Assembly: GCA_029449245.1 (NCBI GenBank)
Contig: JANATF010000007.1
Location: 620,001-684,000 of the forward strand
Direction of reading: 5' to 3'
Length of the DNA: 64,000 bases
Source: Mortierella alpina
Taxonomy: Eukaryota > Mortierellomycota > Mortierellomycetes > Mortierellales > Mortierellaceae
Shown here: piece after piece, positions 55,144-64,000 of the stretch
How positions within the stretch are numbered: the first letter of the stretch is position 1
Layout: each line of letters begins with the position of its first letter
Position numbers and translations under genes: made by a program
The notes under the pieces: generated by a model
What the model was told of the DNA's origin: nothing
The model's input: only the letters and a program-made list of their open reading frames with translations
The model's database searches: none

Positions 55144-56005
55144 GGCGATAAATGCAGGAACGAGAGAGTGAGTAAGAGAAGGGAGTGGGGATGGAAGCAG
55201 AAATGAAAAAAAGCAAAGAAGAAAGAAGGTGAACTGGTGCTTTTGCTCGGACTATTTGAAAGTGGAAGGGCGAGACATGGCGCACCTATGGCCGAGGATA
55301 GGTTTGCGCACACTGTCACCCCGGCCGACGTGGGGAGCGACCGAGAGACGGGTGAGGGAGCAGGTACAAAAAAGGGCAGGGCCCCCTCGTCGCAAACACG
55401 ACCCACACTGTGGACCGTTGGGCTGGGAGTGCGCTCTATGTGAGCGTGTGTGTGTGGTGGCACACCATATGAGACCGTGCATGCGAGATTGGGCCCGGCG
55501 GATGCCTGGATAAGGCAGCGAGAGGAACCCGTTTCAGCAACAGGCCACAGTGCAGAGAGCTCCGAGGGCAGGGCGCAGGCTCTGCCAGCAGTGCACTGTG
55601 GCCAAGCCACCGCCGATCCGTCAACAGAGGCAACTCTATCGCCAGGGCATGAGACACCCCATCCAAAAGCAGCATCCATCACGCTCTCGGATCCTCTTCT
55701 TTCAGCCAGGACACCGCACACACGCACACCGCCATCGCCTGCTGCCCTTGTGGATGCGAGCAGCCAGCACCTCCTTGCACGACACCATCCGCACACTCAC
55801 TCGCCCGCACACCCACTCACTCGCACACCCGCTCATCGGAACACGCTGCATGCACACTCGCTGATCAAACCCTGCAGCCACCTCACAGCCGTAAGCCCGT
55901 CTCTCTTACGCATCACCAAAAAGGCACCCCAAAGGTAACGAGCGAGCTATGTATGCTGGCTGATCTTGGCTTTCTCTGGATCACTCGACATGCAGTCGGA
56001 ATCTA
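55144..56005. promoter_or_regulatory. Divergent promoter between COX5 and the PPR gene
   Basis: 860 bases between divergent starts. The COX5-proximal part is rich in GAAAG/GAGAG on the plus strand; the PPR-proximal part (55690-55870) is rich in CACACGCAC and CACTCGC repeats. The frames in this region are low complexity and not supported as genes. Confidence 0.45.
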
Positions 56006-59000
56006 ATGCAGCTGCTGTTCTCTGTCATGGTGCACCTACTAGCGAGAGGCGTCGCGCTTCCAGCCTTCATGTCGTCGACAGTATCTCTCGTCAAGCGAGG
56101 ACCAGGCAGCACATCCGCGTCCTCCCTACGACGCTCCGTCTATGCTTCTTGTCGACATGTCCAGCCCAAGGAGAACGTGGCCAGCCCTGAATCAGGCACT
56201 GTGCTCCTGGACGCCAGAATGACGCGCCACTGGATCCAATCCTTTCACCGCATGACAATGCACCCGCATCTCTACCCGGCAGCCCGGAGCTCCAGGTCCA
56301 CCACTGCAGTGCGCTCCTATCACCGCTCCACAAAATTACATAGCAACAGTTTACTGGCCGAGCATGCCCCCGCCGAGGAGTCGATTGCTGAGAGGAGGTT
56401 GCTCAGGACCATAGAAGTGGCTAAAGCGACAAAGGCGAGCAGAAGGTGCTCAGCCGCATCCTCAATATCCCGACCCCTAGGACTCAGCCCACATCATGCA
56501 ACCTTGTTTGCAAGAGAGTCAAAGGCTGGGCGATGGCTATTCGATGGCATTGTGGAAAACTCAGCCTGGAGGACGCCTAAATATCGTCTTCGGGATTGTC
56601 GCGAGGAGGTCTCTCCTTTGAGTAGCGAAGGGTTCAACCCGTTTATGAGCTGCACGGAAACCAGCAAGGTCACCCAGCGCCTACCCTCCAATAGCGGCTT
56701 CGATGCAGAGGCAACAGCTCCTAGTGTCTGGTCCACCAACCCCTTGCCACTTGCATCTCCGAGCCGCGCAGAGCTCCTCAGATCGAGTCCACGGTTGAGC
56801 CATAGGGTGGAGTCGCCAATAACATTACAAGATACTGCGGTGGAGTGCTGCGCCGTCCATATGACTACAGATCAACCGTTGTATACTGCAGGAAAGGGCC
56901 GGGCTCACTCTGCTCCTGAGCCGGACGCTGTTCAGCAAGCCATGGTCGAAGATTTTTTGGTCAACAAGGTCTCTGATCAATCGACAAGCATGCTTCACCA
57001 CGACCTGGAGACTGTCCTTCTAAGGATTGGGAAAATGCGATTACTCCAACTTGGGCTACCTGCAGAGTTCGTGGAATCGAGTGCGAATCATCAGGACGCT
57101 ATCGGTACAGGTCTGGAAACGCTTATCGTGATCGTCCAACACTTGCCAAGTATGCCGGACATTGGCCCATTGGTCGATGGTCTGGACCGGTGCGGGATGC
57201 TGCAGCATTTGGATAAAATCGATGTGGCTCGTTTGAGATCCATTATGAGACATCAATCAACGGACGGCTCAAAGTCTCTCCAGCAACCTCGAAATGATAT
57301 ACTTCACAAGGTGTTACAATTGAGAAGCGCCAAGAAGCTCGATCAGGAACAGTGGAGAGTCCAAACAAGGCGATTCCGGCTATCGCTCGCTCTTGCGCGC
57401 TTTTCTGGCACCATGCCAAGTGAGAAGGAGTATCTCGCGTTTATGAAGAGCTGCTTGAAAGCCAGATGTTACCAGGAACTGGAGCTCGTATTTCACCACT
57501 TTGTGGAGCACAGCGAACAGCGTCTTGAACAGCCTAACGAGATGGTCTACCGGGAGTTTATCAAAGGTCTAGTGCGCCAAGGCCATATGGATCATGCGCA
57601 AGAGGTTCTCAACAGCATGAGGCACAAGAAGGTGACACCCTCAGTCATCACGTTTGGTGTCATGCTCGATGGCTTTGGACGACAGATGGACTTGAGGAGG
57701 ATGGGTCAGACTCTGAAGGCGCTGCTCGCTACGGGAGCTTTACCGACATTGGAGATATACACGTCGCTCATGGGAAACTACGTGCGAGCCGGCCAACTGG
57801 AGAAAGCGCACGACATTTATCGCCAGCTGCTGGCGCGTTCGGACCTCGTCATGGATCGGCAGAGCATGAACGTGGTTGAGAACCTGGCTCGGTTGCGTTG
57901 CAGTCAGAACGATGGATCATCGCCGGTCTTCAAGGAAGTGATGGGTACTGCAGGGGCCATTCAGTCGACAGAGGACCTCGCGTCGACCGAGTTTCCGAAT
58001 TTGGAGCGATTGAATCGCGTGATCAGCATCAACCACAAGCTGAAGAGGTATACCGATGCGATGGACATGTCAAAGTTTGTCAACACCTTCAAGGAATTCC
58101 AAAAACAAGATCTTAGACCCAACACAACGACATTCAACATTCTCCTGGATGCACTGACAAACACGGGTGAACTCGATGACGGACTCCAGGTGCTGGAGCA
58201 CATGAAGCGGACCAAGGAAGGCCTGCCCGACGTGATCACGTACTCGACACTAATCCGCAGTGCAGTCAGCAAGGGCCGAGCAGACCTGGGCTGGACTTTA
58301 TACGACGAAATGAGGAGGCAATCCATCACTCCGTCGCTTCACACATACGTCTCCTTGATCAAACTGGTTGGTTTGGACCCAAAGAGCAAGCTTGGACGCA
58401 CTGTTGTCAAAAATCATTTCATCGCAGGACGCCAGCACATCCGCTTTCCAGTCAAGGCGGCCGTCGAGGACCAAGTGGGACTGAACTTTGCTGGCGTATT
58501 GTACAATCAACTCTGCAACGAAGGGTTTCAACCGAACGAGTATATTTTTGGCAGCCTACTGGAGCTGACTGTTCGAGGAGGCTACATGCAGCTGGCTCAG
58601 CATGTTTACCTGGAGATGCTCTATAAGAAGGTGGAGCCCAACACGGCGATCATGACGAACTTGATCAAAGGCTTTGCTATCCAGAAAGACTTTGAGTCAG
58701 GATGGAAGGTGTGGAGGAACATGGTTGAAACCAACATTCCCAGGAACGCGATCACCTATCACCAACTCATTCGACTATGCGAACGGTCTCTGCCGAACCC
58801 GATCATGATGGCCGAGATTTTGGACAGCCAATCGCCTGCCGATGATTCAGAAAACACCAGCCAGTCAGATCGGTCAAAAACAAAGAAGAAGAAGAGGCAG
58901 GAATTCAACACCGCGGCTGGCGACAGACAGGAGCGTCTTGAAAACACGACCAGGATCCCCTTGACGATCTGGACTGAAATTCGAGATCAGATGCGTGTTG

Positions 59001-59494
59001 ACCGCGTTGATTGGTCCCGTGTCCAGCAGTTCCGGAAGAGCACCGTTCAACGCACTGTTTGGCGCCCTATTGTGAAGGAAGTAGGTCCGGTGATGGCATA
59101 TTCCTCACCCTTGCTTGAGGATCTCGGAGACAGTGATGAATCTGGACTGGGTCGAGTTGTACTGCATCAACAAGTGCATGCGAGGGACACTGAGTCTGCC
59201 TCGCGCAACCCTACAACGGGCACTGGGCTGTTTGCAAGCACAAGAGCCGAGTCAGAGTATGGACAGGACGATCCGCCATCTTTCACCGGCTCTCCCAGCC
59301 AGCGATTTGATGCGCAGGTCCATCGCCCATCTGAACCGTCACCAATGATCAAGGAGATCTTCACTGGAGGGGGAGACATGTATGAACCACACCGAGCACC
59401 GCCTTCAGGTATGACTCTGAAATGGTGTGAGTCCGGCAAGAGGCCATTGATGAAGAAGGACCTCACGCGGGAGGAATACGACGGGGAGCCCTGA
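56006..59494 (+). CDS. Large mitochondrial pentatricopeptide-repeat (PPR) protein
   Basis: Role: PPR proteins bind organelle RNA and control its stability or translation; Neurospora CYA-5, of similar layout, is needed for COX1 expression. Seen: one long exon of up to 1162 residues. The N-terminus is basic and lacks acids (MSSTVSLVKRGPGSTSASSL from an ATG at 56069, then RSVYASCRHV), so a mitochondrial presequence is likely and the true start may be 56006, 56024 or 56069. PPR units run from about 458 to 930: clear ones include VYREFIKGLVRQGHMDHAQE, TFGVMLDGFGRQMDL, TFNILLDALTNTGELDDGLQ and VITYSTLIRSAVSKGRADLG. A basic NLS-like KTKKKKRQ sits near 956. The last ~200 residues are disordered. The exact RNA target cannot be read from the sequence. 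Confidence 0.85.
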   Translation: MQLLFSVMVHLLARGVALPAFMSSTVSLVKRGPGSTSASSLRRSVYASCRHVQPKENVASPESGTVLLDARMTRHWIQSFHRMTMHPHLYPAARSSRSTTAVRSYHRSTKLHSNSLLAEHAPAEESIAERRLLRTIEVAKATKASRRCSAASSISRPLGLSPHHATLFARESKAGRWLFDGIVENSAWRTPKYRLRDCREEVSPLSSEGFNPFMSCTETSKVTQRLPSNSGFDAEATAPSVWSTNPLPLASPSRAELLRSSPRLSHRVESPITLQDTAVECCAVHMTTDQPLYTAGKGRAHSAPEPDAVQQAMVEDFLVNKVSDQSTSMLHHDLETVLLRIGKMRLLQLGLPAEFVESSANHQDAIGTGLETLIVIVQHLPSMPDIGPLVDGLDRCGMLQHLDKIDVARLRSIMRHQSTDGSKSLQQPRNDILHKVLQLRSAKKLDQEQWRVQTRRFRLSLALARFSGTMPSEKEYLAFMKSCLKARCYQELELVFHHFVEHSEQRLEQPNEMVYREFIKGLVRQGHMDHAQEVLNSMRHKKVTPSVITFGVMLDGFGRQMDLRRMGQTLKALLATGALPTLEIYTSLMGNYVRAGQLEKAHDIYRQLLARSDLVMDRQSMNVVENLARLRCSQNDGSSPVFKEVMGTAGAIQSTEDLASTEFPNLERLNRVISINHKLKRYTDAMDMSKFVNTFKEFQKQDLRPNTTTFNILLDALTNTGELDDGLQVLEHMKRTKEGLPDVITYSTLIRSAVSKGRADLGWTLYDEMRRQSITPSLHTYVSLIKLVGLDPKSKLGRTVVKNHFIAGRQHIRFPVKAAVEDQVGLNFAGVLYNQLCNEGFQPNEYIFGSLLELTVRGGYMQLAQHVYLEMLYKKVEPNTAIMTNLIKGFAIQKDFESGWKVWRNMVETNIPRNAITYHQLIRLCERSLPNPIMMAEILDSQSPADDSENTSQSDRSKTKKKKRQEFNTAAGDRQERLENTTRIPLTIWTEIRDQMRVDRVDWSRVQQFRKSTVQRTVWRPIVKEVGPVMAYSSPLLEDLGDSDESGLGRVVLHQQVHARDTESASRNPTTGTGLFASTRAESEYGQDDPPSFTGSPSQRFDAQVHRPSEPSPMIKEIFTGGGDMYEPHRAPPSGMTLKWCESGKRPLMKKDLTREEYDGEP

Positions 59495-59914
59495 AGAGCG
59501 GATTGACACTTGCCATACATCGTAGTAGACTGGCAAAATAAAAGAAATCCCTTGCCCCGGGGGAACAGCGAGTGTTATCGAGATGCATCTCCGGGCCTGA
59601 GCCGAGGCGCTGTGACGAAATGCACCGTGTGTGACTCCAGCGAGCGTCGAGCCCGACCGATCGGGTCTTCTCCACAACGGGAAATTCAATTACCCTCTGC
59701 CCTGCCCAGTGTGACGAGTCGGATCGCACAGGGCACTCACTGCCCCGCCGACCCCATAAAACGAGCTGCTGCCGCCGTGGCCGGCTTGCGTCTGCATTCC
59801 CTCTCTGCCCATCCTCGCTTTCGACCACTCTGCACATTTGGTCATCCCTTGTCATTCCGTCGCCACAGTCTCCACCGTCTCTATCGTCTCTACCATCCAC
59901 CCATCACCACAGCC
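59495..59914. promoter_or_regulatory. FAT1 upstream region
   Basis: 420 bases from the PPR stop to the FAT1 start. The last 80 bases are a pyrimidine-rich tract with repeated CCGTC/TCTATCGTCTC ending in CACCACAGCC-ATG, a typical fungal start context. No gene is visible. Confidence 0.45.
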
Positions 59915-62312
59915 ATGGTTGGTGAGTCAACAGTGGTGGCCATAATCGAGCATCTGCTCATCTGATTGCACACTCCACTTGCCCATCCATGAAAATAAAA
60001 GGGGATTGGCTAACATTCCTCCCTCTTTCGTGCCAATGCAGCTCTTCCCCTCGTCGCCGCCGCTGTCCCAGCAGCCATGTATGTGAGCTCAAAGCTGGCA
60101 CTCCCTCGCGACGTCAGGCTGATCAAGAGCTTGGTCGGAGCCAAGATAGCCTACAATGCCATGGAGAAGAACGACGCCCTCAACCTGACTCTCCGCTTCG
60201 ATGAGTGCTACCGCCAGTATCCTGACCGCGAAGCCTTGGTCTTTGAGGGCAAATCCTATTCATTCCGTGATATTCAGCTTGGTAAGCCATTGTTACACGG
60301 CACACTTCCCAGCCATCGTCGCTGGCCGAATTTCCTTTCAGAGTTTATGTCTGGAGCTCAGGGACGCCTTCTCCACAGATGAGCGTGTGTCAATAGGGTT
60401 CCTGGCACAGACTGCTCAAAACTGGCAGTTTTTACATCGATCGATCACTCTCGATCGATCATCCGCTCACACCGCCCGGCGCTATGGCCCACGCTAATGC
60501 AAGCCTTCTTGTGATGTAGCTTCCAACAGGTGCGGCAACTGGCTGCTGGCCAAAGGGGTCAAGCGAGGAGATATCGTTTCACTGTTCATGCTGAACAAGC
60601 CAGAGTTCATCTTTTGCTGGCTCGGTCTCAACAAGATTGGAGCCACTGGCGCCTTTATCAACACTAACCTCACGGGCAAACCCCTGACTCACTCACTCCG
60701 GACTGCCACATCGTCCATGCTTATCATGGACACGGAGCTCACAGACGCTATTGCAAACTCTCTGGATGAGATCCAGGAGATGGGCTACACGATTTACTCC
60801 TATGGGCCCGAAACCGTCGATTTTGCTACTCCGATGGATATTTTGCAGGCCCCAGACACCGATACACCCGAACACCTGCGTCGGAACACCACTGCGGATG
60901 ACATTGCAATGCTCATCTACACCTCTGGAACTACTGGCCTTCCCAAGGCTGGTCGTGTCTCTCATGCGCGGGCCTCCAGTAAGTTGAGAGACTTCAGTGC
61001 GACATCGGCGCTTGTAGAGCCCACGCCTAACAGTCCTCATTGACGTCTGCGCATTTTTTTAGTGGGACCTCAGTTTTGGAACCGATTTTATCACTTTAGT
61101 GAGAGCGACAGGGTCTATCTCTCGCTGCCTTTGTACCACAGTGCAGGCGCCATTCTGGGAGTGATTGCTTGTTGGACATCGGGTGCAACCTTGATTCTGG
61201 CTCGCAAGTTCTCTGCGACTCATTTCTGGGAGGACTGCCGAGCGAACAATGCGACTGTGATTCAATATATTGGAGAAATCTGTCGATACTTGCTCAATAC
61301 GCCAGAATCACCCTTGGACAAGACCCACTCGATCAGGCTGGCACATGGTAATGGAATGCGACCCGATGTCTGGACTCGCTTCAGAGACCGATTCGGCATC
61401 CCTCTGATTGGCGAGTGGTATGCATCGACTGAGGGGACTGGGGCGTTGTCAAATTACAACACAGGCCCTGGCGGCGCTGGGGCGATCGGATACCGCGGTA
61501 CCCTTGCCAGAGCCTTGGACAAAGGACTTAGGATTGCCAGGTTTGATGTCCAGACGGAGGAGTTGATTCGGGACAAGAACGGGTTCTGCGTTGAGGTAAG
61601 AGATTAGACGCAAGGTTCAATCGAAGTCATTTTCAAACGCCTTGCTCGCCATGCTTACCAAAGGTACCAAACGTCTTTTCACTGGTACGGTACATAATAG
61701 TGCAAACCTGGCGAGCCCGGAGAGTTGTTAACGCTTGTTGATGCTAAAGAGCCCAACAAGGACTTCAAAGGATACCACCAGAACCAGGCGGCGACCAACA
61801 AAAAGATTGTCAAGGATGTTTTTAAAGCCGGCGACATGTACTTCCGCACTGGAGATATTCTTCGGCGCGATAGCGATGGGTACTTTTATTTTGGTGACCG
61901 TGTGGGCGATACGTTCCGGTGGAAGTCCGAGAACGTGTCTACGGCCGAGGTATCTGAAGTCCTCTCGCAGTACCCTGACTGCATCGAGGTCAATGTGTAC
62001 GGAGTTCGGATACCAGGGCAGGACGGACGTGCCGGTATGGCTGCGATTGTGTCCAAAAGCACCATGGATTGGGACAAGTTTGCAGCGTATGCACTCAAGA
62101 ACCTGCCACGGTATTCTGTTCCGATCTTTATCCGCAAGATGCCCGAGATGGAGATCACAGGGACGTTCAAACAGCGCAAGGTCGAGTTGGTGAATGAGGG
62201 AATCGATCCCAGGACGGTTGCCAACGAGATGCTGTGGTTGGACGGGCACCTATACAAGCCGTTCAAGGCCGCCGAGCACCAGCGCGTCATCAGCGGCAAG
62301 GCTAAACTATAG
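59915..62312 (+). CDS. FAT1: Very-long-chain acyl-CoA synthetase / fatty acid transport protein
   Basis: Role: activates long and very long fatty acids with CoA at ER, peroxisome or plasma membrane and drives their uptake (vectorial acylation). Seen: five exons (59915-59921, 60042-60281, 60520-60978, 61063-61595, 61701-62312) give 616 residues. After a short hydrophobic N-terminus (ALPLVAAAVPAAMYVS) come the AMP-binding motif IYTSGTTGLPKA (about 220-231), PLYHSAGAILGV, GEWYASTEGTGAL, GDMYFRTGD and the FATP/VLACS signature GDRVGDTFRWKSENVSTAEV (about 480-500), with ITGTFKQRKVELVNEG near the end. The length and motifs match yeast Fat1 (669). Odd: the first exon is only seven bases, ATG-GTT-G. 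The C-terminus GKAKL is not a canonical PTS1, though it is close to the AKL type and might act as one. Confidence 0.93.
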
Positions 62313-64000
62313 TTCTTTGTAAGGCGCGTGCGCCAGCGCAATACAATTCCCCGCTTTGTCCATTCCTGTTCACCCTAATGTCCTCTGGTCTTTCGAAACC
62401 GTCGGGTTCTGTGTGATACCATCCTATGAACCCTCATTTTTGTGTCTTGAGGTCTCGTCTCTGTTCCGTTCTTCTTTGCTCGCTTCCTTTTGCCTCCTTT
62501 GCTTCTCGTTCTGTCGCTGTAGTCTCCATTGGTTGCATTGTGCATCGCTTGAATAGAACATCGACTGCATTTTGATTCCAAGGTGTCACACATTCGCCTA
62601 CGCTGCTGCTTTTTCCTCCCATCACCCTCCCTATTCACCTGTACATAGACCATATCCATCGCCGTTTTCCAACCCCACTTTGTGTTTATTCTAGAATGCC
62701 AGCATCGATCGAGATCCACCTGTCTTCACCCACACGCCAAAGTCTACTCGCGTCCTTCCATCCACATCCAAGCAACTCTACGCCACCTGTTCAGCAATAT
62801 CCTCATCTAGCAGCAGCTATCGAGTAAGTGTTCATTCATTCAGTAACCTTCGCTTCTTGAAGCCGTTTATTATTATTTATTTTCTTTGGCTCGTCCCCTT
62901 TTTTCATTACGTTCTTTGTGCTTGGCCCAAGCTTCAATGGTTTCCATTAACCAAAAAAAAAGGGGGTGAGGAGGGGGACGAGGATGGGAGGCGAGGGGAT
63001 GGGTGGAAGGATAACTGTTGTTTGCACACACCACGATGACTTGCCATTTTTTCAACGCATCTCCTATGCACCTCTTAGGCATCGCCTATTCAGACGATCC
63101 TTCGAGGAAAAAAATGACTAGAAACAGAACAGACGTCCCTCGTTGTCGGAAAACGAGGGGCCTCTTAAAAAGGCACGCATTGATCGCGATCGTCCACTTA
63201 GCGCAATACGCCTTTGGTCAACAACCGACTTTTTACCTTTCTTTTCTTTTTACAAGTGCTGGAGTTGTGTGGGAATCAAGGACTGGCAAGTGTTTTGTTT
63301 GACCAGGCATTGTTGGTCTCATTGGGGGCGCACCATTATTTTAGCACTCGAGTTTGGCGAAGAACATTTTAAGTTTACAGTGCGGGTTGTACCAGTGCAG
63401 ATTGCGGTACATGTGAGGGTGTACGTGCTAGACACACGAGCGAGAAGGACGGAAGATATGACGATGAGCTGCACAATTTCATGGCCAGGGTGGTGCTCAC
63501 AGACAGCAAGCATGCGCTGGATGCATTGTTGTCTTATGCATTGCTCGCCTTTCATGTTCTGGAGAAGGAGACAGACAGAGAGACAGAGAGAGAGGAACAG
63601 AGAGTGGTAGGGATGGAGAAAAAGAGGGGTCCAAATCAAAAGATATCCGCTGGAGACAATCAGAGAGCAGCAACAAAAAAAAACAAGCCGAGATCTCGCA
63701 GTGGGTGAGGTCAGAGTGGTGACAGGGAGCAGAGGTCCGAATGGCGAGGGAACGTGCGCGCTGTCGACGAGTGGCCAGCGTGGCACTATCGCCCCCCTTG
63801 CCTGCCTCATTTCCAGCGGCCGCTGTCGCCATGCATGGCTCCAGCAGCGCGGTGTTCCCGGCCTTGCTTGAGGCGCTGCAGCGTTGCGGTTGCTTGCAAC
63901 TCTCGCTTGATCCAGCTTTGTGCTGCTGCGACAGCGACGAGGCAGGCTTTGATTTTTTCGCTGCTGCTTTATAAATTGGATGTTCTGGTTGCCCTTTTCC
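62313..64000. other. Right-edge region after FAT1
   Basis: It holds the FAT1 3' flank, the tentative exons listed above, an A-run near 62955, a GACAGAGAGACAGAGAGAG repeat at about 63569-63605 and a GC-rich end. Apart from the tentative gene I can support nothing else. Confidence 0.35.
62696..63303 (+). CDS. Possible first exons of an unknown gene at the right edge
   Basis: Weakly supported. An ATG at 62696 opens 42 codons (MPASIEIHLSSPTRQSLLAS, then FHPHPSNSTPPVQQYPHLAA) up to a perfect GTAAGT donor at 62824. A frame beginning after an AACAG acceptor at 63132 continues in phase: RPSLSENEGPLKKARIDRDR then PLSAIRLWST, which looks like a nuclear protein with a KKARIDR-type basic signal. Where that exon ends is unclear. 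Farther on (63425-63600) a different frame reads HTSEKDGRYDDELHNFMARV then LTDSKHALDALLSYALLAFH, which is also protein-like and may be a later exon. The gene would continue past the right edge. I do not recognise the family. Confidence 0.3.

Noticed and set aside
1-64000. tRNA, rRNA or CRISPR features
   Set aside because: I scanned intergenic DNA for the tRNA B-box GGTTCGANNCC and found only matches inside genes or lacking a cloverleaf; no rRNA core sequences and no regularly spaced repeats typical of CRISPR. A tRNAscan run would be decisive.

Overview
The window is nuclear DNA of an early-diverging filamentous fungus, most likely Mortierella alpina or a close relative (Mortierellaceae). Genes are dense, on both strands, and broken by short GT-AG introns (about 55-390 bp, mostly near 100 bp). 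The omega-3 fatty acid desaturase at 51278-52632 agrees almost residue for residue with the M. alpina omega-3 desaturase as I remember it. The alpha-aminoadipate lysine genes LYS1 and LYS2 and a Sel1-repeat protein also fit. I built exon models by hand; for every gene called with confidence the exon lengths sum to a multiple of three.

Layout. 1-3.2 kb: a Sel1-repeat gene cut by the left edge, then a gene-free stretch with a 25-base C run and a ~65 bp tandem repeat. 3.2-9.0 kb: PEX14, LYS1 (saccharopine dehydrogenase) and the divergent GID4 ubiquitin-ligase substrate receptor. 10.8-17.2 kb: a large NUD1/Cdc11-like leucine-rich spindle pole scaffold. 17.2-22.7 kb: an accessory-looking stretch without conserved housekeeping genes, holding one orphan reading frame and two paralogous secreted TIL-domain (serine protease inhibitor-like) proteins. 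22.7-29.4 kb: LYS2 (aminoadipate reductase) and a questin oxidase-like gene. 31.0-44.7 kb: a compact housekeeping block of MRP21, an unknown gene, mitochondrial HSP70 (SSC1), VPS17, an MSS116-type DEAD-box helicase, a tyrosyl-tRNA synthetase carrying an EMAP-II domain, VPS2/CHMP2 and CSL4. 44.7-52.6 kb: a Pex23/Pex30-family dysferlin-domain protein, cytidine deaminase, MED8, a PEX39-like gene and the omega-3 desaturase. 54.6-62.3 kb: COX5, a large PPR protein and a FAT1-type acyl-CoA synthetase. The last 1.7 kb may hold the start of one more gene.

Themes. Three peroxisome biogenesis genes (PEX14, a Pex23-family gene, a PEX39-like gene) occur within 48 kb, together with FAT1 and the omega-3 desaturase for fatty acid handling. 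Five genes act in mitochondria (SSC1, MRP21, MSS116, COX5, PPR); COX5 and the PPR gene are divergent neighbours. Two steps of the fungal lysine pathway lie 16 kb apart on the same strand. These are linkages in a eukaryotic genome, not operons, so co-function is only suggested. I saw no rRNA, tRNA, CRISPR array or intact transposon.
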